Shown here one piece after another: positions 25,943 through 35,101 of a stretch of 64,000 nt of DNA. A program made the position numbers and the translations under genes. The notes under the pieces were generated by a model. The model had not been told where the DNA came from, searched no databases, and was given only the letters and a program-made list of their open reading frames with translations. Position 1 is the stretch's first letter. Each line of letters starts with the position of its first letter. This DNA is from Coriobacteriales bacterium OH1046. Lineage in GTDB: Bacteria > Actinomycetota > Coriobacteriia > Coriobacteriales > Atopobiaceae. The DNA is taken from assembly GCA_004010535.1 (NCBI GenBank), contig RQYE01000003.1, positions 1 through 64,000 of the forward strand. The letters run 5' to 3'.

Positions 25943-26566
25943 GTGCTTTCGCATATGTTTGCCCGACTGAAGGACTGTCTTCCAAAACACCATCCAGAAC
26001 TGCTCCTTGATTTTGATGAATACGTGGAAACCTGGGGCGAGCTTATCGAAACGGGTTACGGGTCGATTGTGGCTGACGAAAAGATCCTCCCCTCCCTTAG
26101 TCTTAGAGGCGATGCAGGGGCACGTCTCTTCGTCGAGGCTGCTCTCGTCCTCTGCTACGATGCCATGCGCACGTGGTGTAAGGGCAGGAGGGTACCCGAT
26201 AAGGCGAGGATATCGCTTGAAAATGCCGTGGTGGACGAGGTGGGGCGTCGCGTTCTGGGTGAAGAGGCGACGGGCGAATTCTCATCGCTCTATCGTGTGC
26301 GCCTAGCGCTTTTCTCCCAACTTATGCCCGGATCGGGTAAAACGGACAAGGACGCGGTTCTCCACGAACTTGTGGGGGCTGCCCGCTATGCCGCGTCGCG
26401 CTGTTCTTCAAGAGATGAGGAGCGAGATGTTGAGGGAATCCAGCTGCTTGCTCTTCATTTTGTCCGAGCGCATGCGCTCTTTTTGCAGCTGAGTGCGAAT
26501 TCGATTCCCGACGGCAATACGATCCTATTCAAGAAACCTCGATTTATCGTACGAGAGGGTGAATAG
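25943..26566 (+). CDS. Hypothetical helical protein in PTS operon
   Basis: I do not recognise this 207-aa protein. It appears mainly alpha-helical and soluble, with no signal peptide or membrane helix. Features include an acidic N-terminus, an SRDEERDVEG segment near 155 and a basic C-terminus ending near KKPRFIVREGE. GTG at 25943 is 3 bp after the isomerase stop; an ATG at 25955 is an alternative start. Tight packing between the isomerase and EIIA implies a role with this pathway, perhaps regulatory. No function is assigned. Confidence 0.7.
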   Translation: MLSHMFARLKDCLPKHHPELLLDFDEYVETWGELIETGYGSIVADEKILPSLSLRGDAGARLFVEAALVLCYDAMRTWCKGRRVPDKARISLENAVVDEVGRRVLGEEATGEFSSLYRVRLALFSQLMPGSGKTDKDAVLHELVGAARYAASRCSSRDEERDVEGIQLLALHFVRAHALFLQLSANSIPDGNTILFKKPRFIVREGE

Positions 26567-26659
26567 GATGGGGGACCGGTTGTTGCTTGTACTCGATTCA
26601 TGAAGGCGGCTCTCGGCTGTTGTCGAATGGAGCGCATCTTTTTTGGAGGTGATGTACGG

Positions 26660-27067
26660 ATGAGGACGCAGCTTGTCGTCTGCTCGCATGGAAAGTATGC
26701 CGAGGGTCTTGTCGCGGCTTCCGAGATGATACTGGGACCTGTCGAGGGTGTGCTCGTGTATGGGCTCATGCCCGGGGTCTCCCCCGACGTGTGGCGCGAG
26801 CAGATTGCAGCTGACTTTGAGAAAGCGTCGGCCCAAGGAGAGGTGCGGTTCTTGGTCCTGAGCGATCTCCTCGGCGGCAGTCCCTGCTCTGCAATGATCC
26901 CGCTCATGCATGGTTTTGATATGGACATCGTGACAGGGCTCAACCTGGGAATGTTCCTCGAGGTCTACTGCAGCTTAGACGATGAGAATGCCGATCTGGC
27001 CCAGCTTGCTCAAGATACCCACTTGAACAGCTGTGTGGTGCTTCGCTCGTCTGATTTTCGGGAATAG
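26660..27067 (+). CDS. PTS EIIA component, mannose family
   Basis: The 135-aa phosphocarrier has the active-site histidine H10 in VVCSHGKYAEG and the conserved DLLGGSPCSAM strand. GGAGG 11 bases upstream supports the ATG at 26660; an ATG 60 bp upstream adds 20 residues without homology. It is the last gene of the third PTS operon and completes its EIIA-B-C-D set. Confidence 0.9.
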   Translation: MRTQLVVCSHGKYAEGLVAASEMILGPVEGVLVYGLMPGVSPDVWREQIAADFEKASAQGEVRFLVLSDLLGGSPCSAMIPLMHGFDMDIVTGLNLGMFLEVYCSLDDENADLAQLAQDTHLNSCVVLRSSDFRE

Positions 27068-27263
27068 ATACGGGCTGCAGCCTTACTTGCTCCTTGCCCG
27101 CCTGCTATGCTCATCCGCTCCCGCAACCGCGGCATTCGCGAATACCGCAGCTGCGATTCCTATCGGTGGGAGTTGCCACACCTTCTACCTGCGCATATAC
27201 GATCACCGCACTGCCGGGCATCCGCACTTCTGCGGCATTCGCGCATCATGCGGCATCCTGCAT
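27068..27263. other. Convergent intergenic region with a GCGG-ATTCGCGAAT-CCGC dyad
   Basis: Between the EIIA gene (+) and degV (-). A near-perfect dyad GCGG-C-ATTCGCGAAT-A-CCGC spans 27129-27148, and the 12-mer GCGGCATTCGCG recurs near 27232. No T-tract follows, so termination here is only possible. Confidence 0.35.
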
Positions 27264-28112
27264 TCAACCCCGTTTGCGAAAGTAGGCGAGGGCTATGGCG
27301 TTCGGCCCCACATGCGTCCCGATGGCGGCCCCGATGGTGTAGATCGGCAGCTCGTCCACCTTGTGCTCCCACAGGCTGCGGGAATCCTCCACGTACTTGC
27401 GCAGCAGCTTGTCCGAGAGCCCGGTGTATCCCAGGGCATAGGGCATCGAGAAGTCGATCCCGCCGGATTGCGCCACCTCCTGATTGAGGAAGTTGTTGCC
27501 GCTGCGAGAACCCCTGGCCTTGCCCAACAGCTTGACCACGCCATCCTCCACCCCCACCACGGGCTTGATGGACAGCATTTCGCCCAGCACGCTCACGGCC
27601 GCCGAGATGCGCCCCCCGCGCCTGAGATATTCCAAGGTGTCGAGAAGGGCGACGACGCGCACGTCATCCCGACGACGGCTGAGCTCTCGGGCGACCTCGT
27701 TGGCTGGAAGACCCTCGTGGGCCAGACGGAGTCCCAGCTCGACGAGGATGCGTTCGGCGACGCAGACCGTGCGCGAGTCCACCACGAACACCTTGCCGCC
27801 GAACGCGGCAGCTGCCGCAGCAGCGCTTTGGTAGGTACCCGATAGCTCGGCCGACAGGGTCACCATGACCACTTCGTCACCGGCATCGACAGCCTCCTCG
27901 AACACCTTGCCGAACTCGTAGGGCGTGGCCTGGCTCGTCTTGGGCAGCTCGTCGGACTCTACCAGCAGCTCATAGAACCGCTCGTGGCTGAGGTCGACTC
28001 CGTCGCGGTATTCGTCGTCGCCGAAGCTGACGGTGAGGGGCACCACCCGGGTAAGCGGGTCGATCTCCCCCACGATGTCCGATGCCGAGTCGGTGTATAT
28101 GCGTACTGCCAT
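27264..28112 (-). CDS. DegV family fatty-acid-binding protein
   Basis: The 282-aa protein opens with MAVRIYTDSASDI, the DegV signature, and has SLAEELSGTYQSA-type (LSAELSGTYQSAAAA), DSRTVC and the C-terminal G-x-H-x-GPNAIAL motif. DegV/FakB proteins bind a fatty acid in a deep pocket; FakB presents it to FakA kinase for phospholipid synthesis. No FakA is in the window. It lies 35 bp downstream of the MarR gene on the same strand, probably in the same operon. Confidence 0.9.
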   Translation of the reverse strand: MAVRIYTDSASDIVGEIDPLTRVVPLTVSFGDDEYRDGVDLSHERFYELLVESDELPKTSQATPYEFGKVFEEAVDAGDEVVMVTLSAELSGTYQSAAAAAAAFGGKVFVVDSRTVCVAERILVELGLRLAHEGLPANEVARELSRRRDDVRVVALLDTLEYLRRGGRISAAVSVLGEMLSIKPVVGVEDGVVKLLGKARGSRSGNNFLNQEVAQSGGIDFSMPYALGYTGLSDKLLRKYVEDSRSLWEHKVDELPIYTIGAAIGTHVGPNAIALAYFRKRG

Positions 28113-28147
28113 GCCTAGATCCTCTCTCCAGTCAAGTTATATCGTCC

Positions 28148-28585
28148 TCAGTCGATGTTTTGCAGCGCGGCGAGGATGGACTCGAGCGAGCGGTACATGG
28201 CCGCACGGTCGCCCGGGGATAGGGCCGCGCCGGCCTTCCCCACGATCTCGCCGATGAGGACATCGCAGCTGCGGGCGATCTCCCTGCCCGCATCGGTAAG
28301 GCGTATCCGTCCCCGATACCTGATGCCGCCGGCATCTTCCTCGGCGCTTACCAGCCCCTTTTGCATAAGGCCGGATACCGTGCGCGATACTGCCGCCCGG
28401 TCGACGCCGATGGATCGGGCGAGATCGGCGCTCGTCATGCCGTCCTGCTCGCGCGCGAGGCGGTAGAGGGCCATCACATCGGTCCCCTTGAGGCCGAAGC
28501 CGCGCATCTTGGCCAGCTTGACGCGCTGTATCTCCTTGTTGAGAGCCGAGATGATCCCCACGAAGTCCTCGAACCTGGCGTCCAT
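28148..28585 (-). CDS. MarR family transcriptional regulator
   Basis: The 145-aa winged HTH protein starts at 28585 behind a strong GAGGAGG; longer frames lack a ribosome site. The HTH is TSADLARSIGVDRAAVSRTV (about residues 54-73), followed by a wing with D-x-GGIRYRGRIRLTDAG. It is transcribed with degV and divergent from the cysteine synthase gene. Two perfect dyads in the divergent spacer are good candidate operators. A link to fatty acid sensing (as for FabT) is plausible from the DegV neighbour but not shown. Confidence 0.88.
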   Translation of the reverse strand: MDARFEDFVGIISALNKEIQRVKLAKMRGFGLKGTDVMALYRLAREQDGMTSADLARSIGVDRAAVSRTVSGLMQKGLVSAEEDAGGIRYRGRIRLTDAGREIARSCDVLIGEIVGKAGAALSPGDRAAMYRSLESILAALQNID

Positions 28586-28637
28586 GGCCCTCCTCGTCCT
28601 CGAGATCGCCGCCGGCATGCGACATGCTGGCTCGAAC

Positions 28638-28683
28638 TTGTTGACTATGCAACAATACGCGCTTGATGTTGATTTATCAACAT
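28638..28683. promoter_or_regulatory. Two palindromic MarR-type operator candidates
   Basis: Site 1 is TTGTTG-N6-CAACAA (28638-28655). Site 2 is ATGTTGAT-TT-ATCAACAT (28666-28683), a perfect 18-bp dyad. Both share the TTG.../...CAA half-sites and are 28 bp apart centre to centre, near three helical turns. MarR proteins typically bind such 16-20 bp dyads in divergent spacers. Confidence 0.65.
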
Positions 28684-28818
28684 TAAATAACTTCTCCACA
28701 TCGCAGCGCGATGGGCGCTCGTGGGTGGAGCATTCACATGCACTGTTTCTTAACATTTCACGGCGCGTCGGGCGTGCTATCGTATAGAGTGCAATCGGGG
28801 GTTTCTAGGAGAGCATCT

Positions 28819-29766
28819 ATGATCTACAGCACCGTTCTCGAAGCTATCGGCCACACGCCGCTCGTACGTCTGAACAAGCTCGTCGGACCTGATTTTGCCG
28901 AGGTGCTCGTCAAATTCGAGGCACTCGAGGTGGGCGGTTCCATCAAGACGCGTGTCGCGGCCGCCATGATCGCGGGGGCCGAGAAACGCGGCCTGCTCCG
29001 GAAGGACAGCATCATCGTCGAGCCGACCAGCGGCAACCAGGGCATCGGCCTCTCGCTCGTAGGGGCGGTCAAGGGCTATCGGGTCAGGATCATCATGCCC
29101 GACTCCGTTTCCGAGGAACGCCGCAAGCTCTGCGCCGCCTATGGGGCGGAGGTCGTGCTCGTGCACGATGAGGGCGATATCGGCGCCTGCATCGCGTGCT
29201 GCCTCGAGACGGCGCTGGCCATGCGCGATGCCGATCCCGAGCATGTGTGGGTGCCCCAGCAGTTCGACAACCCCGACAACCCTGCGGCGCACATCCTGGA
29301 GACGGGCGCGCGCATCCTCTTCGATGTCGATGGGCCCATCGACGGCTTTGTGAGCGGCATCGGCACCGGAGGCACCCTTTCGGGTGTGGGCAGGGTCCTG
29401 CGCACGGCCAACCCCGACATCCAGATCTGGGCTGTCGAGCCCGAGGCAGCCGCCATCCTCTCGGGCGGGTTGATCGGCACGCATGTCCAGATGGGCATCG
29501 GCGACGGCATCATCCCCGCCAACCTCGATACCGCCATCTACGACCGCGTGGTCATCGTCAGCGACGAGGAGGCGCTGGATACTTCCAGGCGCCTCGCCTG
29601 CGAGGAGGGCCTCATGTGCGGCATCTCGAGCGGCACCAACGTATGCGCCGCGCTGAGGCTTGCGCGCGAGCTCGGACCCGGCCGACGCGTGGTCACGGTT
29701 CTTCCCGATACCGGCGAGCGCTACTTCTCCACACCGCTGTTCAAGAGGAGCGAGGCGTGGACATGA
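28819..29766 (+). CDS. Cysteine synthase family PLP enzyme
   Basis: The 315-aa fold-type II PLP enzyme has MIYSTVLEAIGHTPLVRLNK at the start. The PLP lysine is K43 in GGSIKTR, where canonical CysK has GSVKDR. The substrate loop is TSGNQG (residues 70-75) where canonical O-acetylserine sulfhydrylases have TSGNTG. The phosphate-binding GIGTGGTLSG is intact. It should make cysteine or a related product from an activated serine and a nucleophile; the loop variation leaves specificity open. It overlaps the HAD gene by ATGA. Confidence 0.87.
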   Translation: MIYSTVLEAIGHTPLVRLNKLVGPDFAEVLVKFEALEVGGSIKTRVAAAMIAGAEKRGLLRKDSIIVEPTSGNQGIGLSLVGAVKGYRVRIIMPDSVSEERRKLCAAYGAEVVLVHDEGDIGACIACCLETALAMRDADPEHVWVPQQFDNPDNPAAHILETGARILFDVDGPIDGFVSGIGTGGTLSGVGRVLRTANPDIQIWAVEPEAAAILSGGLIGTHVQMGIGDGIIPANLDTAIYDRVVIVSDEEALDTSRRLACEEGLMCGISSGTNVCAALRLARELGPGRRVVTVLPDTGERYFSTPLFKRSEAWT

Positions 29767-30416
29767 TCGATCGCCGCGTCATCGTATTCGATTGGGACGG
29801 CACGCTCGCCGACACCATGGGCGGCATCACCTCCGTTGCCCGGGAGGTCCTGCTCGCGTGGGGTATGCCCGAGGATGGGCTGGGCGATCTTTCCAGGCTC
29901 GTCGGCCCGCCCTTTCCGCAGGCCTACTCCACGGTCTACGGGCTCTCCGACGAGGACGCCGCCGAGGTCACGCGGCTCTACCGCATACGCTACGAGCAGG
30001 GCGGCGTGCGGGAATGGCCCGTCTTCCCCGGCATCCCCCAGCTGCTCGAGGATCTGCACCATGCGGGCAAGCTCGTCGCGGTCGCCAGCTCCAAGCGCCA
30101 CAAGCTCGTGGTGCGCCAAGCGGGCGACAACGGCATCCTCGACGCATTGGATGCCGTCGTGGGCAAGATGGATGACGACGCCGCCACGAAGGAGGGGACG
30201 ATCGTCCGGGTGATCGGACTGCTGGAAGCCCATGTCGAGGAAGCCGTGATGGTCGGCGACCGCAATCTCGATGTATGGGCGGCGGCTAACGTGGGGATCC
30301 CCTGCGTGGGCGTGCTCTACGGCAAGACAGCACCGCGCAAGGAGCTCGAGGAGGCAGGTGCGGTCGCGATTGCCGAGACGGTCGGCGAGCTCCGCCGCAT
30401 CCTCATCGGCGTTTGA
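29763..30416 (+). CDS. HAD family phosphatase (Gph/PGP-like)
   Basis: The 217-aa protein has the HAD nucleophile motif VFDWDGTLADT with D10 and D12, a helical cap, motif II around VASSKRHK and motif IV VMVGDRNLDVWAA. The closest pattern is the phosphoglycolate phosphatase-like HAD-1A group. Coupled to the cysteine synthase gene, it may remove phosphate from a serine- or cofactor-related metabolite; substrate not predictable from sequence. GTG at 29757 is an alternative start. Confidence 0.85.
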   Translation: MIDRRVIVFDWDGTLADTMGGITSVAREVLLAWGMPEDGLGDLSRLVGPPFPQAYSTVYGLSDEDAAEVTRLYRIRYEQGGVREWPVFPGIPQLLEDLHHAGKLVAVASSKRHKLVVRQAGDNGILDALDAVVGKMDDDAATKEGTIVRVIGLLEAHVEEAVMVGDRNLDVWAAANVGIPCVGVLYGKTAPRKELEEAGAVAIAETVGELRRILIGV

Positions 30417-30677
30417 CCGGACAGGGGTCTTCGGCATGTCTGCCGAGACGTCGGCGCCTTCGGGATGGGCGGCCCGATCGCAGCGCATGGCATCGATAAG
30501 ACCAAACGGTTCCCGATATCGTTCCATAGACGCAGGCTATTGCACCGTCTGTCGATTAACCGCACGAAATGTAGTGGAAATAGTTCGGGATTTGCTTCAC
30601 AATGCTATGGGTAGCCGTCTTGAGATGGACTCGGGACGGGTTCTTTTCTTATTGTCCAGGGAAAAGGGGATGCACGT

Positions 30678-31835
30678 ATGAACAAGACACTTTCGCGTAG
30701 GGACTTCCTCGCTGCCTCCGGCGTCCTCGCCGGCGTGGGCCTCTATGGCTGCAGCGGCGGCGAAGGCGGAACCGGCGGCGGAACCGAGGGTGGGGCCGAG
30801 GGCGGCGAGCCCGCCGGCGTCGAGGGCTATGACCCCGAGCTCGTGGCGGCTGCTCAGGCCGAGGGCGAGCTTGTCGTCATCGGCACCTGCGAGGAGCCCT
30901 ACATCATCGCGGCATGCGACAAGTTCACCGAGCTGTTCGGCATCAAGACCAGTTGGCAGCGCTTGGGCGGAGGCGAGGTCCTCGCCAAGGCCCAGGAGGA
31001 GAACGGCAACCCCTCTGCCGACGTCTGGTTCGGCGGCGGCTGCACCTCCTATGTCCAGGCCGCCAACGACAACCTGCTGATGAAGTACAGCCCGGCCAAC
31101 CTGTCCCACATCACCAGCCCCAACTTCACGTCCACCGACGGCACCTGGGTCGGCATCTACACCGGCATCCTGGGCTTCCTCGTCAACAAAGAGGAGCTCG
31201 AGGCCAAGGGCATCGACGCCCCCCAGGACTGGGCCGATCTGGTCGATCCCAAGTACCAGGGCCTCATCTGGTCCTCCAACTACAACACCTCCTCCACGGC
31301 CGAGCTGATCATCAACACGGTCATCCAGAAGTACGGTCATGACGAGGGCATCCAGTTCCTGGTCGACCTCGACAAGAACGTCGTCCAGTACACCAAGTCC
31401 GGCGGCGGCCCGTCCAAGTACATCGGCACCGGCGAGTGCACCATCGGCATCAACTTCCTGCACGACGGCATCTACCAGATCGTCGACAACGGCTACGACA
31501 ACATCGGCCTCGTCTCGCCGAGCTCCGGCGCCTCCTACGAGGTCGGCGCCTCCGCCGGCTTCGAGGGCTGCGCGCATCCCAATGCCGCCAAGCTCTGGCT
31601 CGAGTACGTGCTCACGCCCGAGTGCGTCAACCAGGCGCAGGATGTGGGCTCCTACCAGTTCCTGGTCATCGACAACGGCAAGCAGCCCCAGATCGCCCTC
31701 GACATGGGCGTCGATCCCACCAACGTCATGGACTTCGACTTCGCCGACATGATGGCCAACACCGCCACCTACAAGGAAGAGGTCATGGCGGCCATCGACC
31801 CCGACGGCTCCGACGACCGCTTCAAGACCGAGTAG
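30678..31835 (+). CDS. ABC transporter substrate-binding lipoprotein (iron/2-aminoethylphosphonate type)
   Basis: The 385-aa protein has a Tat-like lipoprotein signal: SRRDFL at residues 6-11 and lipobox LYGC with the acylated cysteine near residue 25, followed by a Gly/Glu-rich linker. The mature part has the FutA/AfuA/PhnS-type two-lobe pattern (GELVVIGTCEEPY, DVWFGGGC, PQDWADLVDPKYQG). The ligand could be ferric iron, a phosphonate or a polyamine-like solute. The permease is 113 bp downstream beyond an attenuator-like hairpin. Confidence 0.85.
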   Translation: MNKTLSRRDFLAASGVLAGVGLYGCSGGEGGTGGGTEGGAEGGEPAGVEGYDPELVAAAQAEGELVVIGTCEEPYIIAACDKFTELFGIKTSWQRLGGGEVLAKAQEENGNPSADVWFGGGCTSYVQAANDNLLMKYSPANLSHITSPNFTSTDGTWVGIYTGILGFLVNKEELEAKGIDAPQDWADLVDPKYQGLIWSSNYNTSSTAELIINTVIQKYGHDEGIQFLVDLDKNVVQYTKSGGGPSKYIGTGECTIGINFLHDGIYQIVDNGYDNIGLVSPSSGASYEVGASAGFEGCAHPNAAKLWLEYVLTPECVNQAQDVGSYQFLVIDNGKQPQIALDMGVDPTNVMDFDFADMMANTATYKEEVMAAIDPDGSDDRFKTE

Positions 31836-31880
31836 CCCTCGCACATCGTGGAATCGCATCCATTGCGGTAACGTGATCGC

Positions 31881-31913
31881 AAGCGGGTGGATGGGCAACC
31901 CATCCGCCCGCTT
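31881..31913 (+). terminator. Attenuator-like hairpin between binding protein and permease
   Basis: A 15-bp stem with one G-U pair (31881-31895 with 31899-31913) and a CAA loop is followed by a short T-run. It lies within the operon, where partial termination would give more binding protein than permease. Confidence 0.65.
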
Positions 31914-31948
31914 TCCCGTATCTATCCGCTGACGAGAGAGGACGTCTG

Positions 31949-33658
31949 ATGGCAACAGCCCAAGGCGCGTCGCTGGATCGCAAGAAGCTCCTTGCCGATC
32001 CCATCATGGTCACGACCATCGTGGTTCTCGTCGTGTTCCTGACGCTCTTCATCATCTACCCGCTCGTGATCCTTCTCGTGGACAGCATCGTCGGACCCTC
32101 CGGCATCACGCTCGACATCTTCAAGAGCATCATGGCGAAGGGAAGCTTCAGGAAGGCCATCGCGAACACGCTCGTGATCGGAGCTGCAACCGGCGTGCTC
32201 TCGACCCTCATCGGCCTGCTCTTCGCCTATGTCGAGGAGTACGTGGCGCTCAGGACCAAGTTCGTGAGCAACCTGTTCAAGGTCGTCTCCGTCCTGCCGG
32301 TCGTCTCGCCGCCCTTCGTCCTGTCGCTCTCGATGATCCTGCTCTTCGGGCGCTCGGGCATCATCTCCAAGACGCTGCTCGGCATCCAGGATTCCAACAT
32401 CTACGGCATGCGCTCGATCATCATCATCCAGACGATGACCTTCTTCCCCGTCTGCTACATGATGCTCAAGGGCCTGCTCAAGAACATCGATCCCTCGCTC
32501 GAGGAAGCCGCCCGCGATATGGGCGCCTCGCGCTGGAAGGTCTTCACCAGCGTCACATTGCCGCTCCTGCTCCCGGGCCTCGGCAACGCATTCCTCGTGA
32601 CGGTCATGGAATCCATCGCGGATTTCGCCAATCCCATGATGATCGGCGGCAACGTCGATACGCTCGCGACCTCGATCTATCTGCAGATCACGGGCAACTA
32701 CGACAAGCAGGGTGCGGCTGCCATGGCCGTGATCCTGCTCTCCATCACCTTCATCATGTTCTTCGTGCAGAAGTACATCCTCGAGGCCAAGGCGACCGCC
32801 ACGCTCACCGGCAAGGCCAGCCGCCAGCGCATGCTGATCGCCGACAGATCCGTGCGCGTGCCCCTGGTCATCCTCTGCAGCGCCGTCGCCATCTTCGTCA
32901 TCGCCATGTACCTCTGCGTGCCCTACGGTTCGGTCATCAAGACCTGGGGCCGCGATTACACCCTCACGTGGAAGTGGTACGAGAAGGTCTTCGTCAACTA
33001 CCGAGGCGGCCAGGCCTTCACCGACTCCTTCATCATGGCTTTCATTGCCAGCCCGCTCACAGCCCTTCTCTCGATGATCATCTCCTATCTGGTCGTGAAG
33101 AAGCGGTTCGCCCTCAAGGGCTTCATCGAGTTCGCCTCCATGCTCGCCATGGCGGTTCCGGGCACGGTCCTCGGCGTCGGCTTCATCCGCGGCTACGCCA
33201 ACGGCCTGTTCCGCACCGGCGCGCTCCAGTTCATCTACGGTACCACCGCCATCCTCATCATCGTGTTCATCGTGAGGTCGCTGCCAACCGGAACGCGCTC
33301 GGGCATCTCGGCGCTCCGCCAGATCGACAAGTCCATCGAGGAGTCCGCTTACGACATGGGTGCGAACAGCTTCGAGGTCTTCATGACCGTCACCCTGCCG
33401 CTCATCAAGGACTCCTTCCTCTCCGGCCTCGTGACGGCCTTCGTGCGCTCCATCACGGCGATCTCGGCGGTCATCCTCGTCGTCACGCCGGCGACGCTGC
33501 TCATCACGGTCCAGATCAACGAGTATGCCAACCGCGGCGAGTTCGCCGTGGCCTGCGCGTTCTCGACCATCCTGATTCTTATCACCTATGCTGCCGTTCT
33601 CGCGATGAACATCTTCATCAGGTACTTCGGCACCAGCAAAGCCCAAGAGGAGGACTAA
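31949..33658 (+). CDS. ABC transporter permease, fused double-domain (FbpB type)
   Basis: The 569-aa protein is a duplication of the BPD permease domain, with about 12 hydrophobic segments. The two EAA loops that contact the ATPase are EEAARDMGASRWKVF near residue 185 and EESAYDMGANSFEVF near 465. Such single-chain double permeases are typical of ferric iron (FbpB/SfuB) and phosphonate importers. The ATPase starts 3 bp downstream. Confidence 0.92.
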   Translation: MATAQGASLDRKKLLADPIMVTTIVVLVVFLTLFIIYPLVILLVDSIVGPSGITLDIFKSIMAKGSFRKAIANTLVIGAATGVLSTLIGLLFAYVEEYVALRTKFVSNLFKVVSVLPVVSPPFVLSLSMILLFGRSGIISKTLLGIQDSNIYGMRSIIIIQTMTFFPVCYMMLKGLLKNIDPSLEEAARDMGASRWKVFTSVTLPLLLPGLGNAFLVTVMESIADFANPMMIGGNVDTLATSIYLQITGNYDKQGAAAMAVILLSITFIMFFVQKYILEAKATATLTGKASRQRMLIADRSVRVPLVILCSAVAIFVIAMYLCVPYGSVIKTWGRDYTLTWKWYEKVFVNYRGGQAFTDSFIMAFIASPLTALLSMIISYLVVKKRFALKGFIEFASMLAMAVPGTVLGVGFIRGYANGLFRTGALQFIYGTTAILIIVFIVRSLPTGTRSGISALRQIDKSIEESAYDMGANSFEVFMTVTLPLIKDSFLSGLVTAFVRSITAISAVILVVTPATLLITVQINEYANRGEFAVACAFSTILILITYAAVLAMNIFIRYFGTSKAQEED

Positions 33659-33661
33659 CCG

Positions 33662-34738
<1,077 letters not shown>

Positions 34739-34829
34739 GCATACGGATAGCGCCGAGAGGAAGGGGTTCTCCTCGGCGGCTCTGTGCTTGGGCGTGGAGT
34801 TTGATGAACGCAAAGGTTTGACACCCAGG

Positions 34830-34866
34830 ACCCCCGTCCGCATGATCTCCGGCGGGCGGGGGTTTG
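34830..34866 (+). terminator. Terminator after the ABC operon
   Basis: A 12-bp stem with one G-U pair (34830-34841 with 34852-34863), a 10-nt loop and TT after the stem. Confidence 0.65.
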
Positions 34867-34961
34867 CCGTCGAATCGTCTTGGGTCTTTCCGCGCTGCGC
34901 TCCTGCGAGGGGCCATGGTGCCGATCGGGCGCCTTCCAACGGTTTGGAGGGCAGATCCGGT

Positions 34962-34999
34962 ACCGATCGACACCCTTCCATGGAAAGATGCCGATCGGT
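34962..34999. repeat. 38-bp symmetric dyad (cruciform or bidirectional terminator)
   Basis: ACCGATCG (34962-34969), 6 nt, the palindrome TTCCATGGAA (34976-34985), 6 nt, CGATCGGT (34992-34999). Arms and core share one centre at 34980.5. GCGCTTTTCT follows on the + strand, so it may help termination. It stands out for exact symmetry with equal spacers. Confidence 0.55.
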
Positions 35000-35101
35000 G
35001 GCGCTTTTCTCGTGCAATTCGTCGGATAGAGCCCAAGCGGTACCACGCGCCTCCCACGCTGCGCTTGCCGGCACCGCATCACGCGCTTGCGAGCGGGCGC
35101 G

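Larger units (their letters stand above)
34739..35101. other. Convergent intergenic region with two hairpins
   Basis: The spacer lies between the ABC ATPase gene (+) and serA (-) and holds no gene. It contains a terminator at 34830-34866, a 38-bp symmetric dyad at 34962-34999, and a weaker GCCGAG/CTCGGC hairpin near 34752-34777. Confidence 0.6.
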
